The position numbers and the translations under genes are program-made. Source: Candidatus Poribacteria bacterium (GTDB lineage Bacteria; Poribacteria; WGA-4E; GCA-2687025). Taken from it: a DNA stretch of 64,000 nt. Positions 28,048 through 35,483 of this stretch are shown here, piece after piece; position 1 is the first letter of the stretch; every line of letters begins with the position of its first letter. The stretch is from contig JABGQA010000050.1 of assembly GCA_018644665.1 (NCBI GenBank), positions 1 to 64,000 of the forward strand, given 5' to 3'. Under the pieces are notes generated by a model that saw only the letters and a list, made by a program, of their open reading frames with translations, did not search any database and was not told the origin of the DNA.

Positions 28048-29869
28048 GTCCGGCCCTTTCTACGTCCGCGCGTTGGCGCGTGTGGCGTGCCTGTCGACGC
28101 TGCTCGTTCTCACCGTGACCGCCACGCAAGCACACGTCGGCGAGCATCCCTCCGTACATGATACGGTGAGCGGGGCTCTCACGCGCATGGCGAGCGAGAT
28201 GCCCATGGATCAACTGCGCGGCCTTACGCGGACGCAGGCGCTGGCTTTCCTGACCGATGAAGAGCGCGCGATCCTCGCGTCCGAGCATCTGTCGTTCACG
28301 GTGTCCTCGGCGGTGACCGTCTACGTCATACACCACGCCGGCCTCGGCGACGACCCGTACTGGCTAGCCGACCGGGACTTCGCGCAGACGGATATGACCG
28401 TGGCGATCGATGGCGACTCCTTCGACGTGTGGTCGAAGGAGTTCGAACCGGGCCTCATCGGCCTCGGCGTCAACTCGCTCCAAGGCGGGTATGAGCACTA
28501 CGCGGTCGCGCTCAAGCCGACAGGCGCGGATGCGACGGTCGCTGTCTCCGACCTCTACCCGGCCTACAACGAAGTCGGGTCGGCAGCGATTGGCGCGCAG
28601 CCTTTCGTCGACCGGGGCGATGAGATCGAGTCCCTCCCCGATGCGTTGGTTGGCGCTACTCTGATCCGTACGTCGCGCGATGACCGCAACGACGGTCAAC
28701 TCCTCAACGTGTTCCGCTTCACTGACTACCCAGCGACCGGCTTCCCGGACCAGGTCGTGTTGACCTGGAGCGACGACCCCAAGACGACCGTCACCGTCCA
28801 GTGGCGCACGTCGGTCGATGTCGAGCGAGGCGTCGTGTCTTACGCTCGTCGCCGCGATCACAACGCGTTCACGCCAGGCGCCCCCACGACCGTCTCGGCG
28901 GGTACCGTGTTGCTGGAGACGCCCGAGACTGTCAACGACCCGGTAAGCAACCGTCACACGGCGGTGCTCCGCGGCTTGGAGCCTGGGACGGCATATGTCT
29001 ACACCGTGGGCGACGGCACGCCCGCCGCGACGACCGAGATCGCGGAGTTCACCACCGCGCCCGACGGCGTCGTTCCGTTCTCTTTCGTATATATGGGCGA
29101 TGCGCAGAACGGACTCGATCGGTGGGGAACGCTAGCGCACAACGCCTTCCGCGAGCGCCCGGACGCCGCCTTCTGGGTCATGGCGGGCGACCTCGTCAAC
29201 CGGGGGAACGACCGCGACGACTGGGACAGCTTCTTCCACAACGCGGCGGGGATCTACGACCGGCGCGCGCTTGTCCCGGCGATTGGGAACCACGAGAACC
29301 AGGGCGGCCACCCGACCCTCTACCTCGACAACTTCACGCTCGCGCAGAACGGCCCGGAGGGCGTCGAGCCCGAGCGCGCGTACTCGTTCACGTACTCCAA
29401 CGCGCTCTTCGTCATCCTCGACTCGAATATCGATCCCGCCGGCCAGACGGAGTGGCTGGACGCGCGGCTCGCCGAGAGCGACGCCACGTGGAAGTTCATG
29501 GTCTACCATCACCCGGCGTACTCGTCGAAGCCGAACCGCGACAACCGCTCGCTACGCACGCTGTGGGGCGCCATCTTCGACAAGTACCACGTAGACATGG
29601 CGCTCCAGGGTCACGACCACGCCTACCTTCGGACGCATCCGATGAAGGGCGGGGAGGCCGTCGAGACTCCCGCCGAGGGCACGGTGTACATCGTGTCCGT
29701 GTCCGGGACGAAGATGTACGACCAGGACGACCCCGACTACGAGGCGTTTGGAATGACGAACACGGCCACGTACCAGGTCCTGGACATCCGTATCTCCGGC
29801 AATCAGATGGTCTATCGCGCTTACGACACGGACGGGGATCTCCGCGACGAACTCGTCATCGAGAAGTAG
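28046..29869 (+). CDS. Secreted purple-acid-phosphatase-like metallophosphoesterase
   Basis: A 607-residue protein with a signal peptide (about 1-30). A unique region of about 215 residues comes first, then a fibronectin-III-like domain that begins at VVLTWSDDPKTTVTVQWRT, typical of purple acid phosphatases. The catalytic domain has GDAQNG, GDLVNRG, GNHEN, YHHPAYS and GHDHAYLR, the dimetal phosphoesterase set. AGAAGGGA-type Shine-Dalgarno sequence lies about 11 nt before the ATG at 28046. It probably releases phosphate from organic esters outside the cell or in the periplasm. The frame is open further upstream, but only antisense to the esterase gene. Confidence 0.85.
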   Translation: MSGPFYVRALARVACLSTLLVLTVTATQAHVGEHPSVHDTVSGALTRMASEMPMDQLRGLTRTQALAFLTDEERAILASEHLSFTVSSAVTVYVIHHAGLGDDPYWLADRDFAQTDMTVAIDGDSFDVWSKEFEPGLIGLGVNSLQGGYEHYAVALKPTGADATVAVSDLYPAYNEVGSAAIGAQPFVDRGDEIESLPDALVGATLIRTSRDDRNDGQLLNVFRFTDYPATGFPDQVVLTWSDDPKTTVTVQWRTSVDVERGVVSYARRRDHNAFTPGAPTTVSAGTVLLETPETVNDPVSNRHTAVLRGLEPGTAYVYTVGDGTPAATTEIAEFTTAPDGVVPFSFVYMGDAQNGLDRWGTLAHNAFRERPDAAFWVMAGDLVNRGNDRDDWDSFFHNAAGIYDRRALVPAIGNHENQGGHPTLYLDNFTLAQNGPEGVEPERAYSFTYSNALFVILDSNIDPAGQTEWLDARLAESDATWKFMVYHHPAYSSKPNRDNRSLRTLWGAIFDKYHVDMALQGHDHAYLRTHPMKGGEAVETPAEGTVYIVSVSGTKMYDQDDPDYEAFGMTNTATYQVLDIRISGNQMVYRAYDTDGDLRDELVIEK

Positions 29870-29975
29870 GCCGGATGGCCGGGCCGTCGTTGCCTCGCGG
29901 CGCCACCGTGGTGTACGTTGCCGGGGTGAGACCGACCGCGGCGGAACCACCCACGACGTGAGAACGGGAGGACCC

Positions 29976-30104
29976 ATGAAGGGCGCCATCGGCGTTATCA
30001 TCGCCATCTGCCTCATCTATCTGTGCGTCGTACAGACGGCGCAGCTCTTCGCCATAATCAAAGCGGCCGATTTCGCGCAGCAGGAACTCTCGAGCCAGGA
30101 CTGA
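29976..30104 (+). CDS. Small single-pass membrane peptide (42 aa)
   Basis: A 42-residue frame begins with ATG preceded by GGGAGGA. It starts MKGAIGVIIAICLIYLCVVQ, so residues 4-19 form one membrane helix. A short polar tail follows, rich in Gln, Ala and Ser. I do not recognise a family. The good Shine-Dalgarno site, the amphipathic design and the place directly before the pentapeptide gene (35 nt away) support a real gene, possibly cotranscribed with it. Confidence 0.55.
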   Translation: MKGAIGVIIAICLIYLCVVQTAQLFAIIKAADFAQQELSSQD

Positions 30105-30139
30105 GCGGGCGCCCCGCGTGAAGCGGAAGGAGCGCGCTC

Positions 30140-30667
30140 ATGTTCATCATGGGCTATGACATTCGTCCGGCGGCCAAGCTCAATAAGGCGCGCCTAGGCG
30201 GCGCGGACCTTGATGCGGCGAAGCTGGCCGGCGCGATCCTCACGCACGCGGACCTTCGCGAGGTGAGCCTGCGGAGCGCCGACCTCACCGGCGCCGACAT
30301 GCGCGACGCTCAGCTCACGCGTTCCTATATGCCCGGCGCTAACATGGCGGGCGCCAGGCTGTCGCGGGCGCACATGGCGGAAGCCAACATGTACGGGGTC
30401 AGTCTACGTCGGGCGACGGTGGATGAAGCCGACCTAACCGGAGCGACGCTCCAGGCGGCCGTTCTTGCGGGAGCCAACCTCAGGGGCTCGAAGTTCGTGG
30501 GGGCCAACCTCCACTGGGCCGACCTCCGCGATACCGACGTGCGCGGAGCCGACTTCTCGCGCGCCGACATGGCCAGTGCGAGGCTGCGCGGCGCACGCTA
30601 CGACGGCGCCACGCGCCTACCGGAGGGCGTGACGCCCCAGCGCCGTGGGATGCGTCGCGCCGACTGA
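30140..30667 (+). CDS. Pentapeptide repeat protein
   Basis: A 175-residue protein built almost wholly of A(D/N)LXX-type repeats from about residue 10 to 155, such as GADLDAAKL, SADLTGADM and GANLRGSKF. This predicts a right-handed square beta-helix with about seven coils. There is no signal peptide or partner domain. Some family members mimic DNA and block gyrase, but most have no known function, and nothing here points to a gyrase inhibitor. AAGGAG lies about 7 nt before the ATG. The C-terminus is Arg-rich. Confidence 0.85.
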   Translation: MFIMGYDIRPAAKLNKARLGGADLDAAKLAGAILTHADLREVSLRSADLTGADMRDAQLTRSYMPGANMAGARLSRAHMAEANMYGVSLRRATVDEADLTGATLQAAVLAGANLRGSKFVGANLHWADLRDTDVRGADFSRADMASARLRGARYDGATRLPEGVTPQRRGMRRAD

Positions 30668-30860
30668 GCTACCCTCGCGTTGGTCGTGGCACCGCCGTCA
30701 CTGTCGTTGTGCGGGGCATTACACGACGGCACATCGCGCGCGGCGACCCGTCGCGACTGCGCCGAGTTCGTCCACGATCACGGCGAGCGCTATCTCACCA
30801 CCCCACAGCGGCTTCGGACGGTGGCTACGTCCGGCGTGCCCCATCGTGCTCGGCTCAGGT

Positions 30861-31646
30861 TCAGCGGCCCAGGCGGTCGCCTTTGATCTCGCCCCACGCG
30901 GCGGCGAGTCTGCCCAAGGGCGAAACAGGCAACAGCCCAGTCGCTTCCAAGCCCTCCGCCATGATGAACAGGATGTCATCCTCTTCGAGGATGACGTTGA
31001 AGATCGCGACCTCGTCAACGGCGCCGGCGTTCAGATTCACAGCGCCAACAGCAGGGGAGGCGATCTTCAGGAATCCGCCAGAGTTCTCGTAGTCTCCGGC
31101 ATAGCTCGAGGGCCCCTTGATCCCATCGATGTACATTTCCAGAGTCTTCTCGTCGTCGTTGTGAGCTATGGCCCCATGGTGCCACTCGCCATCGCGGACA
31201 GTCTGCGGCACTGTCAAGACCTGGTTGATTCCACCGTCCGAATCGATCCGTATCCTAAAGGTCCCGCCCGCGGGGTCCAGATGAATGGTCCAGCCGTGAG
31301 CGTTCTCGAACTGTCTGCCGATCAGGTTGGGGTAATCGCCTCCGGCCTCGGCTTTGAACCAGAGGACATAGGTCCACGTTAGGAAGTCGAAGTTCTCAGG
31401 ATGGGTGATCTCAACGCCGCTTGTGCCGTCGAACTCCAGGGCCTTCCCGAACTTGCCATCAACCCAGTCAGGGCCCTTCAGGAGCGTCCCATCGTTTCCG
31501 TTGGTGGAAGCGTCTCTGGCGACATCGCCCGCATTCTCGTCAAACAGCCAAGCCCCCGCGAGGGTCGCCAGGTCGATATCGGCAGAAGCCTGTCCCACGA
31601 ACACGAGGCTAAGGGCGCACAGACACGCCAGTGCGGAAGTCCTCAT
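30861..31646 (-). CDS. Secreted LamG (concanavalin-like) domain protein
   Basis: A 261-residue exported protein. A signal peptide (1-22, MRTSALACLCALSLVFVGQA) is followed by one LamG jelly-roll domain: AGAWLFDENAGD at the start, GKFGKALEFDG in the middle, and the closing GAVDEVAIFNVILEEDDI. The C-terminal tail (GRLAAAWGEIKGDRL) is of a kind I associate with Poribacteria LamG proteins. It probably binds glycans or proteins outside the cell. GGAGTGA precedes the ATG. Its base composition looks less GC-rich than its neighbours by eye. It lies downstream of tRNA-Lys on the same strand. Confidence 0.82.
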   Translation of the reverse strand: MRTSALACLCALSLVFVGQASADIDLATLAGAWLFDENAGDVARDASTNGNDGTLLKGPDWVDGKFGKALEFDGTSGVEITHPENFDFLTWTYVLWFKAEAGGDYPNLIGRQFENAHGWTIHLDPAGGTFRIRIDSDGGINQVLTVPQTVRDGEWHHGAIAHNDDEKTLEMYIDGIKGPSSYAGDYENSGGFLKIASPAVGAVNLNAGAVDEVAIFNVILEEDDILFIMAEGLEATGLLPVSPLGRLAAAWGEIKGDRLGR

Positions 31647-31997
31647 TTCACGTCACTCCGTCTCAGTTTCCTGGGCCACACGGCTGTCGTGGCGGCGAGA
31701 ATCGATCGTGGCAGGTCTGCAATCCCGGCGGACGCCCGAGCCGACAGTCACGCAAACGCAGCCGGAGGCTGTGCTCTGGGCGTACAGCAACACCGTAGCC
31801 TCAGGGCACAGCCGGGACAACCGATGTCCATGCATCGAGGGTTCGATGGGAACTGAGCGCGGGTGGGTCCGGCGGACGTGTTGGAACCGTCCCCACGCTT
31901 TGGCCACGGCGCGGAGAGACTGAGGAATCTGCTGGGTGCATGGGATGCCGTCAACCGGGGCCGGCCCGTCGACGGGGATCAGCATGTAGAGTGGAAG
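31647..31997 (-). other. Gap between tRNA-Lys and the LamG gene (351 nt)
   Basis: No supported gene is present. A 110-codon minus-strand frame (31653-31985) gives an Arg/Cys/His-rich product without motifs and is probably chance. The region holds the possible terminator after tRNA-Lys (31944-31980) and must carry the promoter of the LamG gene. I could not pick a clear -35/-10 pair. Confidence 0.4.
31944..31980 (-). terminator. Imperfect hairpin after tRNA-Lys
   Basis: The arms 31944-31962 and 31963-31980 form an imperfect inverted repeat (GATGCCGTCAACCGGGGCC against GGCCCGTCGACGGGGATC), with several mismatches and almost no loop. It begins 17 nt beyond the tRNA 3' end on the minus strand. 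It may end the rplM-rpsI-purA-tRNA transcript. No T-run follows. Confidence 0.3.
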
Positions 31998-32070
31998 TGA
32001 CCGGTCTGGGACTTGAACCCAGGACCACCGGATTAAAAGTCCGATGCTCTACCAACTGAGCTAACCGGTC
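31998..32070 (-). tRNA. tRNA-Lys (anticodon UUU)
   Basis: Read on the minus strand, the 73-nt sequence folds as a full cloverleaf. The acceptor stem is GACCGGT/ACCGGTC (7 bp). The D arm is GCTC/GAGC with AGTTGGTA in the loop. The anticodon stem is TCGGA/TCCGG with loop CTTTTAA, which gives anticodon TTT. The T arm is CTGGG/CCCAG with TTCAAGT. The discriminator is A. CCA is not encoded. The 5' end lies only 7 nt after the purA stop, so the tRNA is probably cut from the same transcript. Confidence 0.97.
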
Positions 32071-32077
32071 ACAAGTC

Positions 32078-33352
32078 TTACAGCGCGCGCACGATGCTCT
32101 CCGTGCGTTCGGGCCCAACGGAGATGAGCGCGACGGGCGTGCCGAGAAGCTCCTCGACGCGCTCGACGTACTTGCGCGCGTTCGTGGGCAGATCCTCGTA
32201 TGTCCGCACCATAGTCGTGTCGGCCTCCCAGCCGGGCAGCTGCTCGTAAATCGGTTCGCACCTGCTGAGCGTCGTGAGCTGCGCGGGGAAGTTGTCGACT
32301 TCCACGCCGTCGAGGCTATAGCCAACGCACACCTGGATCGTGGGCAGCGTGTCGAGGACGTCCATCTTCGACAGCGCGATCTGCGTGAAACCGTTGATCC
32401 GAGAGGCGTAGCGCAGGCCGACTACGTCCAGCCATCCGCAACGTCGCGGGCGTCCGGTCGTCGCGCCGAACTCCTTACCTATCTGCCGGACGCGCTCGCC
32501 GAACTCCGTGTCCATTTCCGTCGGGAACGGCCCGAGGCCTACGCGCGTCGTGTACGCCTTCACGACGGCCAGCACCTCCTGCACGGCCGTCGGCGGGATG
32601 CCCAAGCCGGTGCAGATGCCGCCTACCGTCGTGTTCGAGGATGTCACGTAGGGGTACGTGCCGTGATCCACGTCCAACAGAGCCCCTTGGGCGCCTTCGA
32701 ACACGACGCTCTTCCCGCCGCTGATGGCCTCGTGGAGGACGAGCGACGTGTCCGTAACGTGCGGACGCAGGCGCTCGGCGTAGACCTTGTACCGCGCCAG
32801 AATGTCGTCGAGATCGATGGTCTCGCCGCGCGCCGACAGTGACCCTCCGTATCGCGACAACGCTCGCGTGAGCTTCTCCGTGAAGCCGTCAAACTCCATG
32901 AGGTCGCCCATACGCACCGCGGAGACGCGCGCCGCCTTGTCTGTGTACGCCGGACCCACGCCAGTTCGGGTGGTCCCTAGCTTCCACTTGTCGTCGTCTT
33001 CGTCGAGATTCTCGGAGGCGAGGTGGTGCGGGAGGATCAGGTGCGCGCGATCACTGATGAGCAGGTTGGCGCCCACGTCGAAGCCACGCGCTGCGTGGTC
33101 GTCCATCTCCTTCAGCAGGCCCTCGACGCCGATCACCACTCCGTTCCCGATGATGTTCACGCAGTGGGAGTGCAGCATTCCCGACGGCAGCAGGTGGAAG
33201 ACGTGCTTCTCTTTGCCCACGATGATCGTGTGCCCGGCGTTCGGTCCACCGGCGCCACGTGCGACGACGTCCGCCTTCGACGCGAGAAGGTCGACGGACT
33301 TGCCCTTGCTTTCGTCGCCCCACTGACTGCCAACGACAAAGGTATTGCGCAT
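32078..33352 (-). CDS. purA: Adenylosuccinate synthetase
   Basis: PurA makes adenylosuccinate from IMP, aspartate and GTP, the first committed step to AMP. The 424-residue protein has the N-terminal QWGDESKGKSVD, the catalytic Asp in that block, the catalytic His in GGPNAGHT, and GATTGRPRRCGW in the C-terminal half. The normally invariant GDEGKGK is GDESKGK here: Gly is replaced by Ser in the GTP/IMP phosphate loop. The rest of the enzyme looks intact. It lies downstream of rplM-rpsI and directly before tRNA-Lys. Confidence 0.95.
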   Translation of the reverse strand: MRNTFVVGSQWGDESKGKSVDLLASKADVVARGAGGPNAGHTIIVGKEKHVFHLLPSGMLHSHCVNIIGNGVVIGVEGLLKEMDDHAARGFDVGANLLISDRAHLILPHHLASENLDEDDDKWKLGTTRTGVGPAYTDKAARVSAVRMGDLMEFDGFTEKLTRALSRYGGSLSARGETIDLDDILARYKVYAERLRPHVTDTSLVLHEAISGGKSVVFEGAQGALLDVDHGTYPYVTSSNTTVGGICTGLGIPPTAVQEVLAVVKAYTTRVGLGPFPTEMDTEFGERVRQIGKEFGATTGRPRRCGWLDVVGLRYASRINGFTQIALSKMDVLDTLPTIQVCVGYSLDGVEVDNFPAQLTTLSRCEPIYEQLPGWEADTTMVRTYEDLPTNARKYVERVEELLGTPVALISVGPERTESIVRAL

Positions 33353-33431
33353 GGAGTCTCACTCCAGAAACAGGAAATCCCTGCCCGATGGCAGGGATAT
33401 ATGAGCGCCGTAGATCGACCTGCGGCCGATC

Positions 33432-33830
33432 TTAGCGCTTCGAGAACTGGAATCGTTTGCGCGCGCCCGGTTGGCCCGGCTTCTTCCGCTCGACCATCCT
33501 CGAGTCACGCGTCAGATAGCCACGCGGCTTAAGCGCGGCGCGCAGCGACGGGTCGGACTTCACCAGCGCTCGTGAGAGGCCGTGTCGGATCGCGCCGGCC
33601 TGACCGGTGTTTCCGCCCCCGCGCACGTTGACGAACACGTCGTACGCCTCTTCCCCGCCGACCGCCTCGACAGGTGACTTCGCGGCAGTGACGTGCGTCT
33701 CGCGGTCAAAGTAGTCTTCGATCGCGCGGCCGTTGACCACGAACTGGCCAGAGCCGCCGGTGACGATACGTACACGGGCCACGGACGTCTTACGGCGACC
33801 CGTTCCCCAGATGTATTCCGGCATGTTCAC
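33432..33830 (-). CDS. rpsI: 30S ribosomal protein S9 (uS9)
   Basis: The 132-residue protein has the uS9 opening GTGRRKTSVARVRI, then VNVRGGGNTGQAGAIRHGLSRAL, and the strongly basic end KRFQFSKR. The C-terminal Lys-Arg tail contacts P-site tRNA in the family. Two in-frame ATGs begin the gene (33830 and 33824). It follows rplM after 12 nt, the universal L13-S9 order. Confidence 0.97.
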   Translation of the reverse strand: MNMPEYIWGTGRRKTSVARVRIVTGGSGQFVVNGRAIEDYFDRETHVTAAKSPVEAVGGEEAYDVFVNVRGGGNTGQAGAIRHGLSRALVKSDPSLRAALKPRGYLTRDSRMVERKKPGQPGARKRFQFSKR

Positions 33831-33842
33831 CTATCTCGTTGC

Positions 33843-34319
33843 TCAGTTCGCCGCGGAGACCTCATCCGGCGCCTGCGCCGTGTGCGGATGGTCGGGCCCG
33901 CTGTACACGCGCAAGCGCGTGCGCATCAGGCGGCCGAGGCGCGTATGCGGCACCATTCCGTTTATCGCTATACGAACCACTTCGGAGGGATCACGCTCCA
34001 TCATCTCGCGATATGTGCGCGCGCGGAGCCCGCCCAGGTATCCGCTGTGGTTGTAGTAGATCTTCTGATTCGCCTTCTTGCCCGTGACTACGATCTTGTC
34101 AGCGTTCACCACGATGACGCCATCGCCACAGTCTACACTCGGCGTGAAGGTAGGCTTGTGCTTGCCGCGCAGTATCGCGGCGCACTTGCTGGCGAGGCGA
34201 CCTAGCGTCTGGTTCGTCGCGTCGATGACCACCCAGTCTCGCTCCGCCTGCGCCTTGGCCAACGGCGTCCGCTGACGCCGGTAAACACCCTCGCGTTCCT
34301 CAAACCTGTCGTTAAGCAT
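33843..34319 (-). CDS. rplM: 50S ribosomal protein L13 (uL13)
   Basis: The 158-residue protein shows DWVVIDATNQTLGRLAS, LRGKHKPTFTP, GDGVIVVNADKI, KIYYNHSGYLGG and AINGMVPHTRLGR, all diagnostic of uL13. It is somewhat longer than usual: about 25 extra residues at the N-terminus and a Pro/Ala-rich C-terminal tail. It is the first gene of a transcript driven by the promoter at 34387-34415. Confidence 0.96.
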   Translation of the reverse strand: MLNDRFEEREGVYRRQRTPLAKAQAERDWVVIDATNQTLGRLASKCAAILRGKHKPTFTPSVDCGDGVIVVNADKIVVTGKKANQKIYYNHSGYLGGLRARTYREMMERDPSEVVRIAINGMVPHTRLGRLMRTRLRVYSGPDHPHTAQAPDEVSAAN

Positions 34320-34664
34320 GTTCCCAGTTCACACCGTGCGTTGGCGCGTCGCGCACTACTCCCGACGACTGGCGACGCGAGTAGAAATACTAACGCCCGC
34401 CCAACGGCGAGTCAAGACAGGCCTGGCCCGCCTAGAAACGGCTGGTCGGCGATCGCGAGGCCAGCCAGGAATCGGCGTCGACGGGACCGTTCGTCGTGCG
34501 CGTGACCCTGGCTCCGCGACGCCGGCCGACGGAGTACGTGCCGGATACGGAGCCGCATGGGATGGTGTGACGCGACCGGCGTGCCCGGTTAGAATGCGCC
34601 GGCGCCACTCCGGCCTGTGTCGAGCAGACACGACAACGCTTCAGGATGGGAGCAGGACCACACC
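34320..34664. other. Divergent intergenic region between rplM and the RraA-like gene (345 nt)
   Basis: No gene is seen. The rplM promoter lies at 34387-34415. The rplM leader is about 60 nt long and shows no riboswitch or attenuator that I recognise. The half next to the RraA-like gene is rich in short GC palindromes without a clear promoter; AGGA at 34653-34656 serves the GTG at 34665. Confidence 0.4.
34387..34415 (-). promoter_or_regulatory. Sigma-70 promoter of the rplM-rpsI-purA-tRNA operon
   Basis: On the minus strand TTGACT (34415-34410) and TAGTAT (34392-34387) are separated by exactly 17 nt. Transcription would start near 34380, about 60 nt before rplM. It is the best promoter match I found in the window. 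Confidence 0.7.
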
Positions 34665-35474
34665 GTGAACCTCATCGACAGAGACACGATCCTTTCGATC
34701 ACGCACACGTGGGACGGTGACCGCTTCCCCGATGGCCGACCGCGCGTGTCCGACGACATCGTCCGCCGGATGAAGAACATCAGCATCGAGCAGGCCTGGG
34801 GCGTCCTGAACGGCGGGGACTTCCGGTGGCAATTCGCAGGCGACTGGATGAACCTGCACCCCGATCGCGTGCTCGTCGGCCGCGCCGTGACGTGCGCCTA
34901 CACCCCGACACGCCCCGACCTCAAGGCCGCGGTCGCCGCCGACGGCGAACGCCACAACCGCGTCGGCGGCACCAACTCCTGGGTCATCGACACCCTCGTC
35001 AAGGACGACTGCATCGTCGTCGACCTGTTCGGCAAGGTAAAGGACGGCACGTTCGCCGGCGACAACCTCGGCAACTCCATCTACGCGAAGACCGGCACCG
35101 GCATGGTCATCGACGGCGGCATCCGCGATCTGGACGGCATCTACGAACTTCCCGACTTCGCCACGTTCGTCCGCGGGGTCGACCCAACCGCGATCTCGAA
35201 CGTTGACCTGACCGGGATCAACATCCCTGTCCGCATCGGAGAGGCCACCTGTCTACCCGGCGACATCGTCCTCGGCCGCCGCACCGGCGTTATCTTCATC
35301 CCGCCGCACCTCGCTGAGGAGGTCGTCGTGAAGGGCGAAGAGGTCGCCCTGCGGGACATGTTCGGACATCAGATGCTGCGCGAAGGCAAGTACACGCCTG
35401 GCGAGATCGACCGGAAGTGGTCCGAGGAGATCGAGGCGGCCTTCGCCGAGTGGTCCAAGAATCGCGACGAGTAG
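34665..35474 (+). CDS. RraA-family protein (aldolase/decarboxylase-like)
   Basis: A 269-residue protein of the RraA/HMG-aldolase fold. The core motif is GDNLGNSIYAKTGTGMVIDGG followed by IRDLDGI; Gly-Gly, Arg and Asp there form the metal and pyruvate site of the aldolase members. An N-terminal extension of about 50 residues precedes the core. True RraA regulates RNase E, but long members encoded beside enolase-superfamily dehydratases usually act on keto acids. I therefore favour a catabolic lyase. The start GTG 34665 has AGGA 8 nt upstream; longer in-frame sequence is less likely. The next gene starts 9 nt after the stop. Confidence 0.8.
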   Translation: MNLIDRDTILSITHTWDGDRFPDGRPRVSDDIVRRMKNISIEQAWGVLNGGDFRWQFAGDWMNLHPDRVLVGRAVTCAYTPTRPDLKAAVAADGERHNRVGGTNSWVIDTLVKDDCIVVDLFGKVKDGTFAGDNLGNSIYAKTGTGMVIDGGIRDLDGIYELPDFATFVRGVDPTAISNVDLTGINIPVRIGEATCLPGDIVLGRRTGVIFIPPHLAEEVVVKGEEVALRDMFGHQMLREGKYTPGEIDRKWSEEIEAAFAEWSKNRDE

Positions 35475-35483
35475 GAGACTCCA

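Noticed and set aside
31653-31985. 110-codon minus-strand frame between tRNA-Lys and the LamG gene
   Set aside because: No motif, odd Cys/Arg content, and it covers the possible terminator; probably chance.
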